From assembly GCF_003595175.1 (NCBI RefSeq), contig NZ_CP032419.1, positions 682,001 to 746,000 of the forward strand: a stretch of DNA of 64,000 nucleotides. Direction: 5' to 3'. Positions 30,131 through 39,991 of the stretch are shown piece by piece. Origin of the DNA: Pseudomonas cavernae (GTDB taxonomy: Bacteria; Pseudomonadota; Gammaproteobacteria; Pseudomonadales; Pseudomonadaceae). The notes beneath the pieces were generated by a model. That model did no database searches and was not told the DNA's origin. It saw nothing but the letters and a program-made list of their open reading frames with translations. The position numbers were made by a program, and so were the translations under genes. Positions within the stretch are counted from its first letter, which is position 1, and each line of letters opens with the position of its first letter.

Positions 30131-30161
30131 TTGACCTTGCCCTTGTGGCAAGGTGCAAGGT
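30131..30161 (+). promoter_or_regulatory. CueR operator/promoter of copZ
   Basis: TTGACC at 30131 leads into the dyad ACCTTGCCC...TGGCAAGGT (30134-30154), with the -10 region near 30156 after a long (about 19-bp) spacer, as in CueR promoters. The copZ ATG is 35 bp further on. Confidence 0.87.
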
Positions 30162-30195
30162 AGCGCCAACTCAATCCACACCGAGGAGTGTGAAC

Positions 30196-30402
30196 ATGCA
30201 GATCTACAAGGTGCAGGGCATGACCTGCGGGCATTGCGTACGGGCGGTGACGACTGCGTTGCAGGCGCGCGATCCGGCGGCCGAGGTGCGGGTCGACCTC
30301 GGTGCCGGCGAGGTGCAGGTGGACAGCCGGCTGGCGGTCGCCGAAGTGCTGGAAGTGATTGGAGCCGAGGGCTATCGGGCCAGTCTGGCCGAGGAGGCCT
30401 GA
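30196..30402 (+). CDS. copZ: Copper chaperone (HMA domain)
   Basis: Cytosolic copper carrier of 68 residues. It is a single HMA domain with the metal site GMTCGHC near the N-terminus and the usual C-terminal GAEGYRASL. The open frame extends upstream to 30091, but ATG 30196 has GAGGAGTG at the right distance and follows the CueR promoter. It should hand Cu(I) to CopA or CueR. Its TGA stop is immediately followed by a MITE fragment. Confidence 0.93.
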   Translation: MQIYKVQGMTCGHCVRAVTTALQARDPAAEVRVDLGAGEVQVDSRLAVAEVLEVIGAEGYRASLAEEA

Positions 30403-30450
30403 GAGCCTGCTTACGATCTGCTGCGCGTCAGCCATACGGCGTTAACAATG
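30403..30450 (+). mobile_element. TNA-target MITE, left-end fragment (copy 1)
   Basis: Begins GAGCCTGCTTACGATC directly after the copZ TGA and matches copy 2 (37725) through the CCATACGGCGTTAA block, then stops. The right part is replaced by another repeat (from 30455). Confidence 0.75.
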
Positions 30451-30454
30451 CCGC

Positions 30455-30596
30455 TGTCCCAGATACCTGTTGCATGGCCTCGCGTAGGGTGGGTTAGCCG
30501 AAGGCGTAACCCACCGACCGGCCGTCAGGCTGGCAATGGCGATGGCTGCTGGCATCGATGGCGGGTTACGCCGCTACGCGGCTAACCCACCCTACG
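30455..30596. repeat. GGGTTA/TAACCC palindromic repeat, copy 2
   Basis: CGTAGGGTGGGTTAGCCG (30483-30500) and its complement (30579-30596) bracket internal GGGTTA/TAACCC blocks. A leader GTCCCAGATACCTGTTGC (30456-30473) resembles those beside copies 1 and 5. No gene is supported between copZ and the tetR stop. Confidence 0.85.
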
Positions 30597-30636
30597 GAAA
30601 CACCGAGCCGCGGCAGTCAGGCGCGGGGCTCGACGA

Positions 30637-31266
30637 TCAGGCGCAGGCGTGCCAGTCGCGCAGCAGTCCGCGGAACAGGGCATCGATCAGCGTGGGGGTG
30701 TCGTGCAGCGGCTCGAACAGCTTGGGGTCGCGGGTCCAGTCGCTGAACAGGCCGACCAGCAGGGCATGCAGGGCGCGGGCGGCGAGCGCCGGGCTGATGC
30801 CCGGCTGCAGGTGGCTGCGGGTCGGCTCCTGGCTGAACAGTGCCTCGCAGAGGGCGATGAACTGGTTGATGAAGGCATTGTGGCGCTCCTCCGCCTCGCG
30901 CAGCTCTTCGGTGAATTCGCAGCGGTGCAGGAGGATGGTGAGAATCCGCCGTTTCTGCTCGTCGCGCGCCAGGTCCTCGATGATCTCGATACACAGATTG
31001 CGCAGCGCCAGCAGCGAGGCGCAGGCATCTCCGCCGCCGAGCAGGGCGGCCATGTGCTCCGGCGGCAGGCGCACCTGATTGAGCATTTCGTGGAACAGGT
31101 GGGCCTTGTTCTGGAAGTGCCAGTACACCGCGCCACGGGTCACGCCGACCTGGCGGGCAATCTCTTCGAGGCTGGTATGCGCCACGCCTTTTTCCAGGAA
31201 CAACATCTCCGTGGCTTGCAGGATGGCGCAGCGGGTCTTCTCGGCATCTTCTTTGGTGCGGCGCAT
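30637..31266 (-). CDS. TetR family repressor of the RND pump
   Basis: Repressor of 209 residues. The N-terminal HTH is in LEEIARQVGVTRGAVYWHF (about 30-50) and a ligand-binding helical domain follows (TtgR/AcrR type). The frame is open upstream to 31359, but ATG 31266 gives the MRRTKEDAEKTR start usual in this subgroup. It is divergent from the adaptor gene at 31416, leaving about 150 bp that should contain the shared operator. Drug-like hydrophobic effectors are expected from the family. Confidence 0.9.
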   Translation of the reverse strand: MRRTKEDAEKTRCAILQATEMLFLEKGVAHTSLEEIARQVGVTRGAVYWHFQNKAHLFHEMLNQVRLPPEHMAALLGGGDACASLLALRNLCIEIIEDLARDEQKRRILTILLHRCEFTEELREAEERHNAFINQFIALCEALFSQEPTRSHLQPGISPALAARALHALLVGLFSDWTRDPKLFEPLHDTPTLIDALFRGLLRDWHACA

Positions 31267-31415
31267 GGCGGCTCGAAGTATTCTGGCTAGGCTCTTGATT
31301 GGGGAGAGTTTAACGACTTTAGCCCGGTCTGTTCGCAGTGCCTGTTTGCAGCTTGGCAACGGGCCGTGCTTCCCTCTTTATTTTTATGCGCTCTGCGTTT
31401 GTCATGGAGACACCT

Positions 31416-32591
31416 ATGTTGTTTGCTGTTCGCCTCCCCGTTGCCTGCCAACTCCTCGTTCTCAGTGGCCTGTTGGCCACCCAGGTACAGGCAGCCGATG
31501 CGCCGACCGGAGCGCCGCCAGCGCCCGAGGTGGTGGTCGAGAAGGTCGTCGCCACGCCGCTGCCGCTGCTGCTGGAATATTCCGGGCGTACCGCCGGCTA
31601 CCGTGAGGTGGAGGTGCGTGCCCAGGTCAGCGGCATCCTCCAGCAGCGTACCTATCAGGAAGGCGCGACGGTGAGCAAGGACCAGGTGCTGTTCCGCATC
31701 GACCCGCGCCTGTATCAGGCGGCGCTGGCCCAGGCCAAGGGCGCCTTGGCCCAGGAGCAGGCGCGTTACCGCCAGGCCGACCGCGATCTCAAACGCATTC
31801 GCGAACTGCAGAAGAAGGGTTTCGCCAGCGAGAGCGAACTGGACCGCTACATTTCCAACTTCGAGCAGAGCAAGGCCAATATCGAGGCGGCCAAGGCCAA
31901 CGTGCAGGCCAAGCAGATCGACCTCGACTACACCACGGTGAAGGCGCCGATCAGCGGCATCACCAGCAAGGAAACCGTCTCCGAGGGCAGCCTGGTGGCG
32001 GCCAACGACCCGAACTCCAGCCTGCTCACCCGCCTTACCCAACTCGACCCGCTGTACGTCAACTTCGCCTATTCCGACACCGAGGGCGCGCGCGTGCGCG
32101 AGGGTGTGCAGAGCGGCCGCCTGGTGATGCCGGCGGACGGCAAGCTGAGCGCGGTGATCAAGTTCGGCGACGGCTCGACCTACCCGCTGGAGGGCCGGGT
32201 GGACTTCACCGACAGCTTCGTCGACACCGGCACCGGCACCATCAGCGCCCGTGCGGTGCTGCCCAACCCCGAGCGCAAGTTGCTGCCCGGCCAGTTCGTG
32301 CGGGTGCTGATCAAGGGCTTCGTCCATCCGCAGGCGCTCACCGTGCCCGAGCAGGCCCTGGCGCAGGGGCCGAAAGGCACCTTCGTCTATGTGGTCGACG
32401 AGGGCGGGGTGGCGCGCATGCGCGAGGTCAAGACCGGCGAGACCGCTGCCGGCCGCTGGGTCATCGAGTCCGGCATCCAGGCCGGTGAACGGGTGATAGT
32501 CGAGGGCCTGCCGCGGGTGCGCCCGGATGCGCCGGTGAAAGCGGTCGAGGCCGCCAGCCAGCCCGTCGACCCGTCCGCCAAGAAATCCTGA
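31416..32591 (+). CDS. RND efflux periplasmic adaptor (MexA/TtgA type)
   Basis: Membrane-fusion protein of 391 residues linking the inner-membrane pump to an outer-membrane channel. The start is taken at ATG 31416 (GGAGA upstream); the open frame begins at 31338. A signal sequence ends near QVQA, then come the lipoyl-like half-motif ([22 protein letters not shown]), a helical hairpin (about 100-165), the matching lipoyl half ([20 protein letters not shown]) and beta-barrel/proximal domains. No lipobox cysteine is at the cleavage site, unlike MexA. No TolC/OprM gene is nearby, so the channel must be encoded elsewhere. Confidence 0.92.
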   Translation: MLFAVRLPVACQLLVLSGLLATQVQAADAPTGAPPAPEVVVEKVVATPLPLLLEYSGRTAGYREVEVRAQVSGILQQRTYQEGATVSKDQVLFRIDPRLYQAALAQAKGALAQEQARYRQADRDLKRIRELQKKGFASESELDRYISNFEQSKANIEAAKANVQAKQIDLDYTTVKAPISGITSKETVSEGSLVAANDPNSSLLTRLTQLDPLYVNFAYSDTEGARVREGVQSGRLVMPADGKLSAVIKFGDGSTYPLEGRVDFTDSFVDTGTGTISARAVLPNPERKLLPGQFVRVLIKGFVHPQALTVPEQALAQGPKGTFVYVVDEGGVARMREVKTGETAAGRWVIESGIQAGERVIVEGLPRVRPDAPVKAVEAASQPVDPSAKKS

Positions 32592-32602
32592 GGAGCGCCG
32601 CC

Positions 32603-35600
32603 GTGTTCTCACGCTTCTTTATCGACCGGCCGATCTTCGCCGCGGTCATCTCCATCATCATCATCCTTGCCGGGCTCGCCGCGATGCGCGCGTTGCCAAT
32701 CGCCCAGTACCCGGAGATCCTTCCGCCGCAGGTCTCGGTCAGCGCCAGCTACCCGGGCGCCAGCTCGCAGGTCATCGCGGAAACCGTGGCCGCGCCGCTG
32801 GAGCAGGAAATCAACGGCGTCCAGGGCATGATCTACCAGCTGTCGAACTCCGACAGCAACGGCGCGATGAGCCTCACCGTGTACTTCGCGGTCGGCACCG
32901 ACCCGGACCAGGCCACCATCGACGTCAACAATAAGGTGCAGGCCGCGCTGGCCAAGCTGCCGGAGGAGGTGCGCCGCCAGGGCGTCAAGGTGGAGAAGAA
33001 GTCCTCCGACATCCTCCAGGTGGTGACGCTGTTCTCGCCGGACAACTCCCGCGATCCGATCTTCATCAGCAACTACGCGCTGATCAACGTGATCGACGAA
33101 CTCAAGCGCATTCCCGGGGTCGGCGACGCCAGCCAGTTCGGTTCCAAGGACTACTCCATGCGCATCTGGCTGCGCCCGGACAAGCTGGCGCAGTACAACC
33201 TGACCCCGAGCGACGTGGTCCAGGCGATTCAGGAGCAGAACTCGCAGTTCGCCGCCGGCAACTTCGGCAAGGAGCCGCTGCACGACCCGCAGGCGTTCAC
33301 CTACACGGTGAGCGCCAAGGGCCGCTTCACCAAGCCCGAGGAGTTCGAGAACATCATCCTGCGCACCGACGCCACCGGCGCCAGCCTGCTGCTCAAGGAT
33401 GTCGCGCGGGTCGAGTTGGGCGCCCTCGACTATTCCCTGGCGACCAGCCTCAACGGCCAACAGAACGCCGCCTTCGGCATCTACCTGCAGCCCGGCGCCA
33501 ACGCCCTGGATACCGCCGACGCCGTGCGCAGCACCATGGAGCGCCTGGCCAAGCGCTTCCCCGAGGGCATCGCCTACAAGATCCCCTACGACACCACCAT
33601 CTTCGTCAAGGTGTCCATCGAGGAGGTGATCCACACCTTCGTCGAGGCGCTGGTGCTGGTGATGCTGGTGGTGTTCATCTTCCTGCAGAACTGGCGCGCC
33701 ACACTGATTCCCGTGCTGGCCATCCCGGTATCGCTGATCGGCACCTTCGCCGGCATGTATGCACTGGGGTTCTCGATCAACCTGCTGACCCTGTTCGGCA
33801 TGGTGCTGGCCATCGGCATCGTGGTCGACGACGCCATCGTCGTGCTGGAGAACGTCGAGCGGGTGATGCGTACCGAGAAGCTCGGCCCGCGCGAGGCGGC
33901 GATCAAGGCCATGGAGGAGGTGACCGGACCGATCGTCGCCATCGTCCTGGTGCTCTGCGCGGTGTTCGTTCCGGTCGGCTTCCTCGGTGGCCTGGCTGGG
34001 CAGATGTACAAGCAGTTCGCGATCACCATCGCGGTGTCGGTGGTGATCTCCGGCATCGTCGCCCTGACCCTGTCTCCGGCGCTGTGTGCCTTGCTGCTGA
34101 AACCCGAGCACCAGGAACCGGCGGCGCCGTTCCGCTGGTTCAACAACGCCTTCGAGCGCTTCACCAACGGCTACACCGCCGGCGTGCAGTTCTTCCTCAA
34201 GCGTTCGCTGATTGGCCTGCTGCTGTTCGGCGGGATGATTGCCATCATGGTCGTGCTGTTCGGCCGCGTGCCAGGCTCGCTGGTGCCGGATGAGGATCAG
34301 GGCTACGTGCTCAACGCCTATTTCCTGCCGCCGGCGGCCGCGCTGAGCCGCACCGAACAGGTCACCGACGCGGTCACCGAGGAACTGATGCAGCACCCGT
34401 CGGTGCAGGATGTGGTGACCTTCGCCGGTTTCGACATCCTCACTTCCGGCTCGCGCAGCAGCGCCGGGGTATCGTTCATTACGCTCAAGGACTGGAAGGA
34501 GCGCAGCACCGCCGAACTCGATGCGCGCAACCTGCCGCCGCAGTTCATGGCCATGGCCGCCAAGCAGAAGGACGCCATGGTGATGACCTTCAACCCGCCG
34601 CCGATCAGTGGCATGAGCACCACCGGGGGTTTCGAGGCCTACATCCAGGATCGCAGCGGCGGCAGCGTCGCGCAGCTCGAGGATATCGTCCACAAGTTCA
34701 TGGCCGCGGCGGCCAAGCGCCCGGAACTGGCCGGGGTCAACACCACCTTCAACGCCGACGTGCCGCAGTATTTCATCAACCTCGACCGCATCAAGGCGCG
34801 CGCCCTGGGGGTGGCGATCAACGATGTGTTCACCGCCATGCAGGCGACCTTCGGCAGCTACTACGTCAACGACTTCAACCTCTACGGCCGCACCTGGCAG
34901 GTCAGCCTGCAGTCCGAGGCGGATTTCCGCCGCAAGCCGGAAGACCTCACCCAGGTCTTCGTGCGTTCGAGCAGCGGCGACCTGGTGCCGCTGTCCTCGC
35001 TGGTCAGCGTGGAGCGCATCCTCGGCCCGGACTCCTATGCGCGCTTCAACGTCTACCCGGCGGCCAAACTGCTCGGCGGCCCGGCGCCGGGCTACAGCTC
35101 CGGCCAGGCCCTCGCCGCCATGCAGGAAGTCGCCGACGAAGTGCTCGGCGAGCAGTACAACCTGGCCTGGATCGGCTCGGCCTATCAGGAACTGGCGACC
35201 CAGGGTTCCGGTAGCACCGCGTTTATCTTCGGCCTGGTGCTGGTGTTCCTGATCCTCGCCGCCCAGTACGAGCGCTGGACCCTGCCGATGGCGGTGGTCA
35301 CCGCCGTGCCCTTCGCGGTGTTCGGCGCGATTCTGGCGATCTGGCTGCGCGGGCTGGCCAACGACGTGTACTTCCAGGTCGGCCTGGTGACCCTGATCGG
35401 CCTGGCGGCGAAGAACGCCATCCTGATCATCGAGTTCGCCGTACTGTGCCGCGAGGAACAGGGCATGGGCATCTTCGAGTCGGCGCTGGAGGCGGCGCGG
35501 CTGCGCTTCCGGCCGATCGTGATGACCTCGCTGGCCTTCATCCTCGGCTGTGTGCCACTGGCCATCAGCAGCGGTGCCGGTTCGGCGAGCCGCCACTCGA

Positions 35601-35788
35601 TCGGCACCGGGGTAATCGGCGGCATGCTCGCCGCGACCCTGCTGGCGACCTTCCTGATCCCGATGTTCTACCTGCTGGTGGAATCGGCGGCGGCCAAGTT
35701 GAGCGGGAAGAAAGAAGTGAGCGATAAGCAGGTGAGTGGGCTCGGCAAGGACCAGCCGGCCAGCGAGCCGCCGGCGCATCTCGAATAG
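32603..35788 (+). CDS. RND multidrug efflux permease (HAE1 family)
   Basis: Proton-driven inner-membrane pump of 1061 residues with 12 transmembrane helices and two large periplasmic loops. It starts [18 protein letters not shown] as in AcrB/MexB. The proton-relay aspartates are in [18 protein letters not shown] (TM4) and the partner lysine in [12 protein letters not shown] (TM10). The length is slightly above AcrB because of a polar tail. It is 11 bp after the adaptor gene and in the same operon. Broad drug export is expected from the family; the exact spectrum and orthologue cannot be told here. Confidence 0.95.
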   Translation: MFSRFFIDRPIFAAVISIIIILAGLAAMRALPIAQYPEILPPQVSVSASYPGASSQVIAETVAAPLEQEINGVQGMIYQLSNSDSNGAMSLTVYFAVGTDPDQATIDVNNKVQAALAKLPEEVRRQGVKVEKKSSDILQVVTLFSPDNSRDPIFISNYALINVIDELKRIPGVGDASQFGSKDYSMRIWLRPDKLAQYNLTPSDVVQAIQEQNSQFAAGNFGKEPLHDPQAFTYTVSAKGRFTKPEEFENIILRTDATGASLLLKDVARVELGALDYSLATSLNGQQNAAFGIYLQPGANALDTADAVRSTMERLAKRFPEGIAYKIPYDTTIFVKVSIEEVIHTFVEALVLVMLVVFIFLQNWRATLIPVLAIPVSLIGTFAGMYALGFSINLLTLFGMVLAIGIVVDDAIVVLENVERVMRTEKLGPREAAIKAMEEVTGPIVAIVLVLCAVFVPVGFLGGLAGQMYKQFAITIAVSVVISGIVALTLSPALCALLLKPEHQEPAAPFRWFNNAFERFTNGYTAGVQFFLKRSLIGLLLFGGMIAIMVVLFGRVPGSLVPDEDQGYVLNAYFLPPAAALSRTEQVTDAVTEELMQHPSVQDVVTFAGFDILTSGSRSSAGVSFITLKDWKERSTAELDARNLPPQFMAMAAKQKDAMVMTFNPPPISGMSTTGGFEAYIQDRSGGSVAQLEDIVHKFMAAAAKRPELAGVNTTFNADVPQYFINLDRIKARALGVAINDVFTAMQATFGSYYVNDFNLYGRTWQVSLQSEADFRRKPEDLTQVFVRSSSGDLVPLSSLVSVERILGPDSYARFNVYPAAKLLGGPAPGYSSGQALAAMQEVADEVLGEQYNLAWIGSAYQELATQGSGSTAFIFGLVLVFLILAAQYERWTLPMAVVTAVPFAVFGAILAIWLRGLANDVYFQVGLVTLIGLAAKNAILIIEFAVLCREEQGMGIFESALEAARLRFRPIVMTSLAFILGCVPLAISSGAGSASRHSIGTGVIGGMLAATLLATFLIPMFYLLVESAAAKLSGKKEVSDKQVSGLGKDQPASEPPAHLE

Positions 35789-35789
35789 T

Positions 35790-35932
35790 CGTAGGGTGGG
35801 TTAGCCGTAGGCGTATAACCCACCAACCCTGCTGGACGCCGGTGCCCAGGGCGGCCGCGCCGGTGGGTTACGCCGCTACGCGGCTAACCCACCCAAAAAA
35901 ACTGTGCTCAACCCTTAACCAGGGCATAGCCA
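35790..35932. repeat. GGGTTA/TAACCC palindromic repeat, copy 3
   Basis: Two bases after the permease stop, CGTAGGGTGGGTTAGCCG (35790-35807) pairs with CGGCTAACCCACCC (35881-35894). A CTCAACCCTTAACCAGGGCATAGCC tail (given in part; 35908-35932) matches the flanking motif of copies 1 and 5 in inverted form. The rest of the 260-bp gap to the next gene shows nothing else. Confidence 0.85.
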
Positions 35933-36048
35933 AGGAAAAGGTCGAAGTGTCGCCAGGCGGCCCCGGCGGGGCTTGGGCTAACGCGCGTTGGCGGCTATCC
36001 TGCCGGTCCGACGGAATCGTTCCGCCCCGCCGCACCACCGGAAACCCC

Positions 36049-37233
36049 ATGACCCTGCGCATCCTGCTGATCCTTGGCGCGCTCAGCGCCTTCGGCCCGT
36101 TAGCCATCGATTTCTACCTGCCGAGCTTCCCGGCGCTGGCCAAGGCCTTCGCCACCGATGTCGAACACGTGCAGCTGAGCCTGGCGGTGTACTTCGCCGG
36201 CCTGGCCATCGGTCAGCTGCTCTACGGCCCGCTGGCCGACCGCTTCGGCCGGCGCGGGCCGCTGCTGGTCGGAGTGAGCCTGTTCACCCTGGCATCGCTG
36301 GCCTGTGCCCTGGCGCCGAGCCTGGAATGGCTGATCGCCGCGCGCTTCGTCCAGGCCCTCGGCGGTTGTGCCGGGATGGTGGTGTCGCGCGCGGTGGTGC
36401 GCGATCTGTGCGACCCGATCGCCTCGGCCAAGGCCTTCTCGCAACTGATGCTGGTGATGGGCCTGGCGCCGATCCTCGCGCCGCTGCTCGGCGGTTGGCT
36501 GCTGGCGGTCGCCGGCTGGCAGGCGATCTTCCTCTGCCTGACCCTGTTCAGTGCGCTGTGCGGCCTGGCGGTGGCGCTCTGGCTGCCGGAGTCGCTGCCG
36601 GCGGATATGCCGCGCGCGCCGCTGCGTGGGGCGCTCCAGCGCTACCGGCAACTGCTGGGGGACGGCGTATTTATCGGCTATGTGCTGACCGGCGGGCTGG
36701 TGATGGCCGGGATGTTCGCCTACATCGCCGGCTCGCCGTTCATCTTCATCCAGCTCTACGGCGTGCCCGCCGAGCACTACGGCTGGCTGTTCGGCAGCAA
36801 CGCCGCCGGCTTCATCCTGGTCGGCCAGATCAACGCCCGGCTGCTGCGCTACCGCCGACCGGAGTACTGGCTGCGGCGCTTCGTCTGGGTCTACCTGGGT
36901 TGCGGGCTGCTGCTCACCGGCGTCTCGGCGCTGCAGCCGGCGCAACTGTGGCCGCTGCTGATTCCGCTGTTCTTCGGCATCGCCAGCCTCGGCTGCATCC
37001 TGCCCAACGCCTCGGCCTGCGCCATGGCCGGGCATGGGCAGCATGCCGGCAGCGCCTCTGGGTTGCTCGGCTCGCTGCAGTTCTGCGTGGCAGCGGCGGC
37101 CGCCGCACTGGTGGCGGCGCTGCACGACGGCACGGCGCTGCCGATGGCCGAGGTCATCAGCCTGTGCGGCATCGCCGCGGTGGGTGTGGCGTGGTTGACC
37201 GCGCGGCTGGCGCGTCGGGGTCAGCCGGCCTGA
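36049..37233 (+). CDS. Bcr/CflA family drug:H+ antiporter (MFS)
   Basis: Inner-membrane 12-helix transporter of 394 residues. MFS motif A is GPLADRFGRRGPLL between TM2 and TM3. The N-terminus MTLRILLILGALSAFGPLAIDFYLPS, seen here as a start followed by the DFYLPSFP signature, is characteristic of Bcr/CflA proteins, which export bicyclomycin, sulfonamides or small peptides. The frame is open upstream through the repeat to 35842, but ATG 36049 precedes the first helix. Its last 13 bp overlap the convergent small gene. Confidence 0.92.
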   Translation: MTLRILLILGALSAFGPLAIDFYLPSFPALAKAFATDVEHVQLSLAVYFAGLAIGQLLYGPLADRFGRRGPLLVGVSLFTLASLACALAPSLEWLIAARFVQALGGCAGMVVSRAVVRDLCDPIASAKAFSQLMLVMGLAPILAPLLGGWLLAVAGWQAIFLCLTLFSALCGLAVALWLPESLPADMPRAPLRGALQRYRQLLGDGVFIGYVLTGGLVMAGMFAYIAGSPFIFIQLYGVPAEHYGWLFGSNAAGFILVGQINARLLRYRRPEYWLRRFVWVYLGCGLLLTGVSALQPAQLWPLLIPLFFGIASLGCILPNASACAMAGHGQHAGSASGLLGSLQFCVAAAAAALVAALHDGTALPMAEVISLCGIAAVGVAWLTARLARRGQPA

Positions 37234-37421
37234 CTGACCGGGGGCGGAAAGGCTGCGGCGCGTTCGGGTAGGACATGCGGGGCGCGCAGGCGCGCCTCCA
37301 ACGTGGCGACGAACTGGCGAGCCTCGGCTTCGCTGCGAAAGCCCACGGCATGCTGATCCAGGTGCACTTGCCAGGCCCGTTGGCCGTGGGGCGGGGTGAG
37401 CGGGCTGACGAGAATCTTCAT
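37221..37421 (-). CDS. Small hypothetical protein
   Basis: Product of 66 residues: MKILVSPLTPPHGQRAW, QVHLDQHAVGFRSEAEARQF, then ATLEARLRAPH and a proline-rich end. GGGAGG is seven bases upstream of ATG 37421. The amphipathic central part looks like a genuine small Pseudomonas protein, but I cannot name a family. It overlaps the 3' end of the MFS gene on the other strand. Confidence 0.55.
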   Translation of the reverse strand: MKILVSPLTPPHGQRAWQVHLDQHAVGFRSEAEARQFVATLEARLRAPHVLPERAAAFPPPVSQAG

Positions 37422-37623
37422 CACGGGCCTCCCGAGGAATGCTCAAGAGCTTGCAGTGTAGCCCGCCCGGATGGCGCTTCGGAGGCTGGCGACCAGTGGT
37501 CGTGGCACCGGCGCTAGAGCCCTCTAACTCAAGGGTTTTGGCGAATTTTTCCGCTGTTCGATCGGGCCCTTCGACCCTGCGCGCGGAGCTGTCCCGAATG
37601 CCAGTCGGTTAAGCGCCGCGCGC

Positions 37624-37662
37624 CCCTCTCCCACTTGTGGGGGAGGGGCCGGGGGAGAGGGG
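37624..37662. repeat. CCCCTCTCCC hairpin repeat
   Basis: CCCCTCTCCCAC, a TTGT loop and GGGGGAGGGG form a hairpin followed by GGGGGAGAGGGG. A related element lies at 55198-55281. It could terminate the MFS transcript but lacks a T tract. Confidence 0.65.
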
Positions 37663-37724
37663 AAACAGGCCGCTCGGCCCTCTCCTGAGCAGCGCCTTGC
37701 GGGCTTACTCCTGCGTGGCCCTCA

Positions 37725-37865
37725 GAGTCTGTTTACGATCTGCTGCGCGTCGGCCATACGGCGTTAAAAATGGCCTCGGGATGCTCATTTACAGCTCGTA
37801 AACTCCGTTCCCTCGGCCATTTTCTGCCTTGTCTGGCTCTAGCTCGCGAGATCGTAAACAGACTC
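37725..37865 (+). mobile_element. TNA-target MITE, copy 2
   Basis: Ends GAGTCTGTTTACGATC (37725-37740) and its exact complement (37850-37865). The interior shares the GCGTAAACTCC-like and CTAGCTCGCGA blocks with the other copies. The right flanking TTA is also the stop codon of the neighbouring oxidoreductase. Confidence 0.88.
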
Positions 37866-38882
37866 TTAGGCGAAGCCTTCGAGGACGATCTTGCCCTTGG
37901 CCTTGCCGCTTTCCAGCAGGGCGTGGGCGCGGCGCAGGTTGGCCGCGTCGATGCGGCCGAAGTGCTCGCCGAGGGTGGTCTTCAGCACGCCCTGGTCGAT
38001 CAGTTGGCTGACCCGTTCCAGCAGTTTGTGCTGTTCGAGCATGTCGGCGGTCTGGAACAGCGAGCGGGTGTACATGAATTCCCAGTGCAGCGACAGACTC
38101 TTGCGCTTGAGCTTGCGCACGTCGAGCTCGAGCGGGTCGTCGATCAGACCGAGCTTGCCCTGCGGTGCCAGGGCCTCGACCAGCTGGTCGAGGTGCTGGT
38201 CGGTGTTGGTCAGGCTGGCGACATGGCTGACCTGGCCGACGCCGATGCGCTTGAGTTCCTCGGCCAGCGGCCGGCTGTGGTCGATGACGTGGTGGGCGCC
38301 GAGTTCGCGCACCCAGGCCTGGGTAGCGGGGCGCGAGGCCGTGCCGATCACGGTCAGGCCGGTGAGCCGACGCGCCAGTTGGGTGAGGATCGAGCCGACG
38401 CCGCCGGCGGCGCCGACGATCAGCAGGCTCTGGCCGGTGCTGGCTTGGCCTTCGGCGATACCCAGGCGCTCGAACAGCAGCTCCCAGGCGGTGATCGCGG
38501 TCAGTGGCAGGGCGGCGGCCTGGGCGAAGTCCAGGCGCTGCGGCAGATGGCCGACGAGGCGCTCGTCGACCACGTGCAGTTCGCTGTTGGCGCCGGCGCG
38601 GTCGAGGGCGCCGGCGTAGAACACCTTATCGCCCGGTTGGAACAGGCCGACCTCGCTGCCCACCGCCTTGACCACGCCGGCCACGTCCCAGCCGAGCACC
38701 TTGGCCTGGCCGGGTTCCGGAGCGACGTTGCGGCGGATTTTGGTGTCCACCGGGTTGACCGAAATCGCCTTGACCTCCACCAGCAGGTCGCGCGGGCCGG
38801 GCGTCGGCGCGGGCAGTTCGACGTCCTGCAGCGCCTCGGGGTTGTCGATCGGCAGGGATTGGTAGTAGGCGATGGCTTTCAT
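37866..38882 (-). CDS. Zinc-type alcohol dehydrogenase/quinone oxidoreductase-like protein
   Basis: Medium-chain dehydrogenase of 338 residues. The NADPH-binding Rossmann motif is VGAAGGVGSILTQLARRL (about 150-170). The N-terminal GWDVAGVV and the C-terminal lack of zinc ligands place it with QOR/zeta-crystallin-like reductases. ATG 38882 (MKAIAYYQSLPI) is chosen over the frame start at 38975. It is divergent from the LysR gene at 39046, its probable regulator. Its TAA stop abuts MITE copy 2. Confidence 0.9.
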   Translation of the reverse strand: MKAIAYYQSLPIDNPEALQDVELPAPTPGPRDLLVEVKAISVNPVDTKIRRNVAPEPGQAKVLGWDVAGVVKAVGSEVGLFQPGDKVFYAGALDRAGANSELHVVDERLVGHLPQRLDFAQAAALPLTAITAWELLFERLGIAEGQASTGQSLLIVGAAGGVGSILTQLARRLTGLTVIGTASRPATQAWVRELGAHHVIDHSRPLAEELKRIGVGQVSHVASLTNTDQHLDQLVEALAPQGKLGLIDDPLELDVRKLKRKSLSLHWEFMYTRSLFQTADMLEQHKLLERVSQLIDQGVLKTTLGEHFGRIDAANLRRAHALLESGKAKGKIVLEGFA

Positions 38883-38904
38883 GGCGGGGCTCCGGTTTGG
38901 CATG

Positions 38905-38954
38905 GCCCGGATGCAATCCGGGGCAGGGCGGGACGATCCCGGAGTGTCTCCGGG
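38905..38954. repeat. CCCGGATGCAATCCGGG palindromes
   Basis: GCCCGGATGCAATCCGGGGC and a following CCCGGAGTGTCTCCGGG palindrome lie in the intergenic region between the oxidoreductase and LysR genes. Related to the elements at 29571 and 51268. Confidence 0.65.
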
Positions 38955-39045
38955 CAGCAAGACATTGGAATGCATGCTCGGCTATTTGCCTGGCATGAAA
39001 AAGCCGCTGGGAATAGAGTCTCTTTCAAACCAATTTTGAAAATGG

Positions 39046-39981
39046 ATGCCGCCCATGTTGCGCTTAGACGATCTCCAGCTGTTCGTGCGTACCGCCGATG
39101 CCGGCAGCCTGTCCGCCGCCGCGCGGGCGCTGGAGGTGTCGCCGGCGGTGGCCAGTGCGGCGCTCAAGCGTCTGGAAGGGCAGCTCGAGGTGCGCCTGTT
39201 CGCTCGTTCCACCCGCAGCCTGCGCCTGACACCGGAGGGCGAGCAGTTCCTCGGCCACGCGCGCGCCGCTTTGCAGAGCCTGGACGACGGCCAGCAGCAA
39301 CTGGCCGGCGGCAAGGCGGCGATCAGCGGCGTGCTGAAACTCTCCGCGCCCTCGGATTTCGGTCGCAACGTGCTGCTGCCCTGGCTCGATGCGTTCCAGC
39401 AGGAGCATCCGCAACTGAGCGTGCGCCTGCTGCTGGCCGATCGGGTCGCCGACCTGTTCCGTCAGCCGGTGGATATCGCCATCCGCTCCGGCGCGCCGGA
39501 GGACTCCAGCCTGGTGGCGCTGCCGCTGGCCGCCAGCAACCGTCGCGTGCTGTGCGGCGCGCCCGGCTACTTCGCCCGCCATGGCGTACCGCGGCAGCTG
39601 GATGACCTGCGCCGGCACAACTGCCTGCTGTACATGCTCGGCGAGCGCGTGCACGACCGCTGGAGCTTCACCCAGGGGCGGCGCGAATTGAGTGTCGCGG
39701 TCAGCGGCGACCGGGTCAGCGACGATGCCGACGTGGTGCGCCGCTGGGCTGTGGCGGGGCAGGGCTTGACCTACAAGTCCTGGCTGGATGTCGCCGCCGA
39801 TGTGCAGGCCGGGCGCCTGCAGTTGGCGCTCGGCGACTACCTGGGCGAACCGACGCCGCTGAATCTGCTCTGCGCCCACCGCGCCCAGCTGAGCAAGCCG
39901 GTGCGCCTGCTGCGCGAGTTCCTCCAGGCGCGCTGCGCCGAATTGCTGGCGCAGGCGCCCTGGCTGAACACGCCAGACTGA
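39046..39981 (+). CDS. LysR family transcriptional regulator
   Basis: Regulator of 311 residues. The N-terminal winged HTH covers residues 8-65 (DLQLFVRTADAGSLSAAARA, with VASAALKRLEGQL as recognition region), and an effector-binding domain begins near residue 92. Either ATG 39046 or ATG 39055 could be used. It is divergent from the quinone oxidoreductase-like gene, the usual arrangement for a LysR regulator and its target. Confidence 0.9.
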   Translation: MPPMLRLDDLQLFVRTADAGSLSAAARALEVSPAVASAALKRLEGQLEVRLFARSTRSLRLTPEGEQFLGHARAALQSLDDGQQQLAGGKAAISGVLKLSAPSDFGRNVLLPWLDAFQQEHPQLSVRLLLADRVADLFRQPVDIAIRSGAPEDSSLVALPLAASNRRVLCGAPGYFARHGVPRQLDDLRRHNCLLYMLGERVHDRWSFTQGRRELSVAVSGDRVSDDADVVRRWAVAGQGLTYKSWLDVAADVQAGRLQLALGDYLGEPTPLNLLCAHRAQLSKPVRLLREFLQARCAELLAQAPWLNTPD

Positions 39982-39991
39982 GGCGGGCCTG

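Noticed and set aside
32609..35779. Minus-strand open frame of about 1056 codons opposite the RND permease
   Set aside because: It is the antisense reflection of a typical permease gene; the His/Gln/Gly-rich composition shows no motif.
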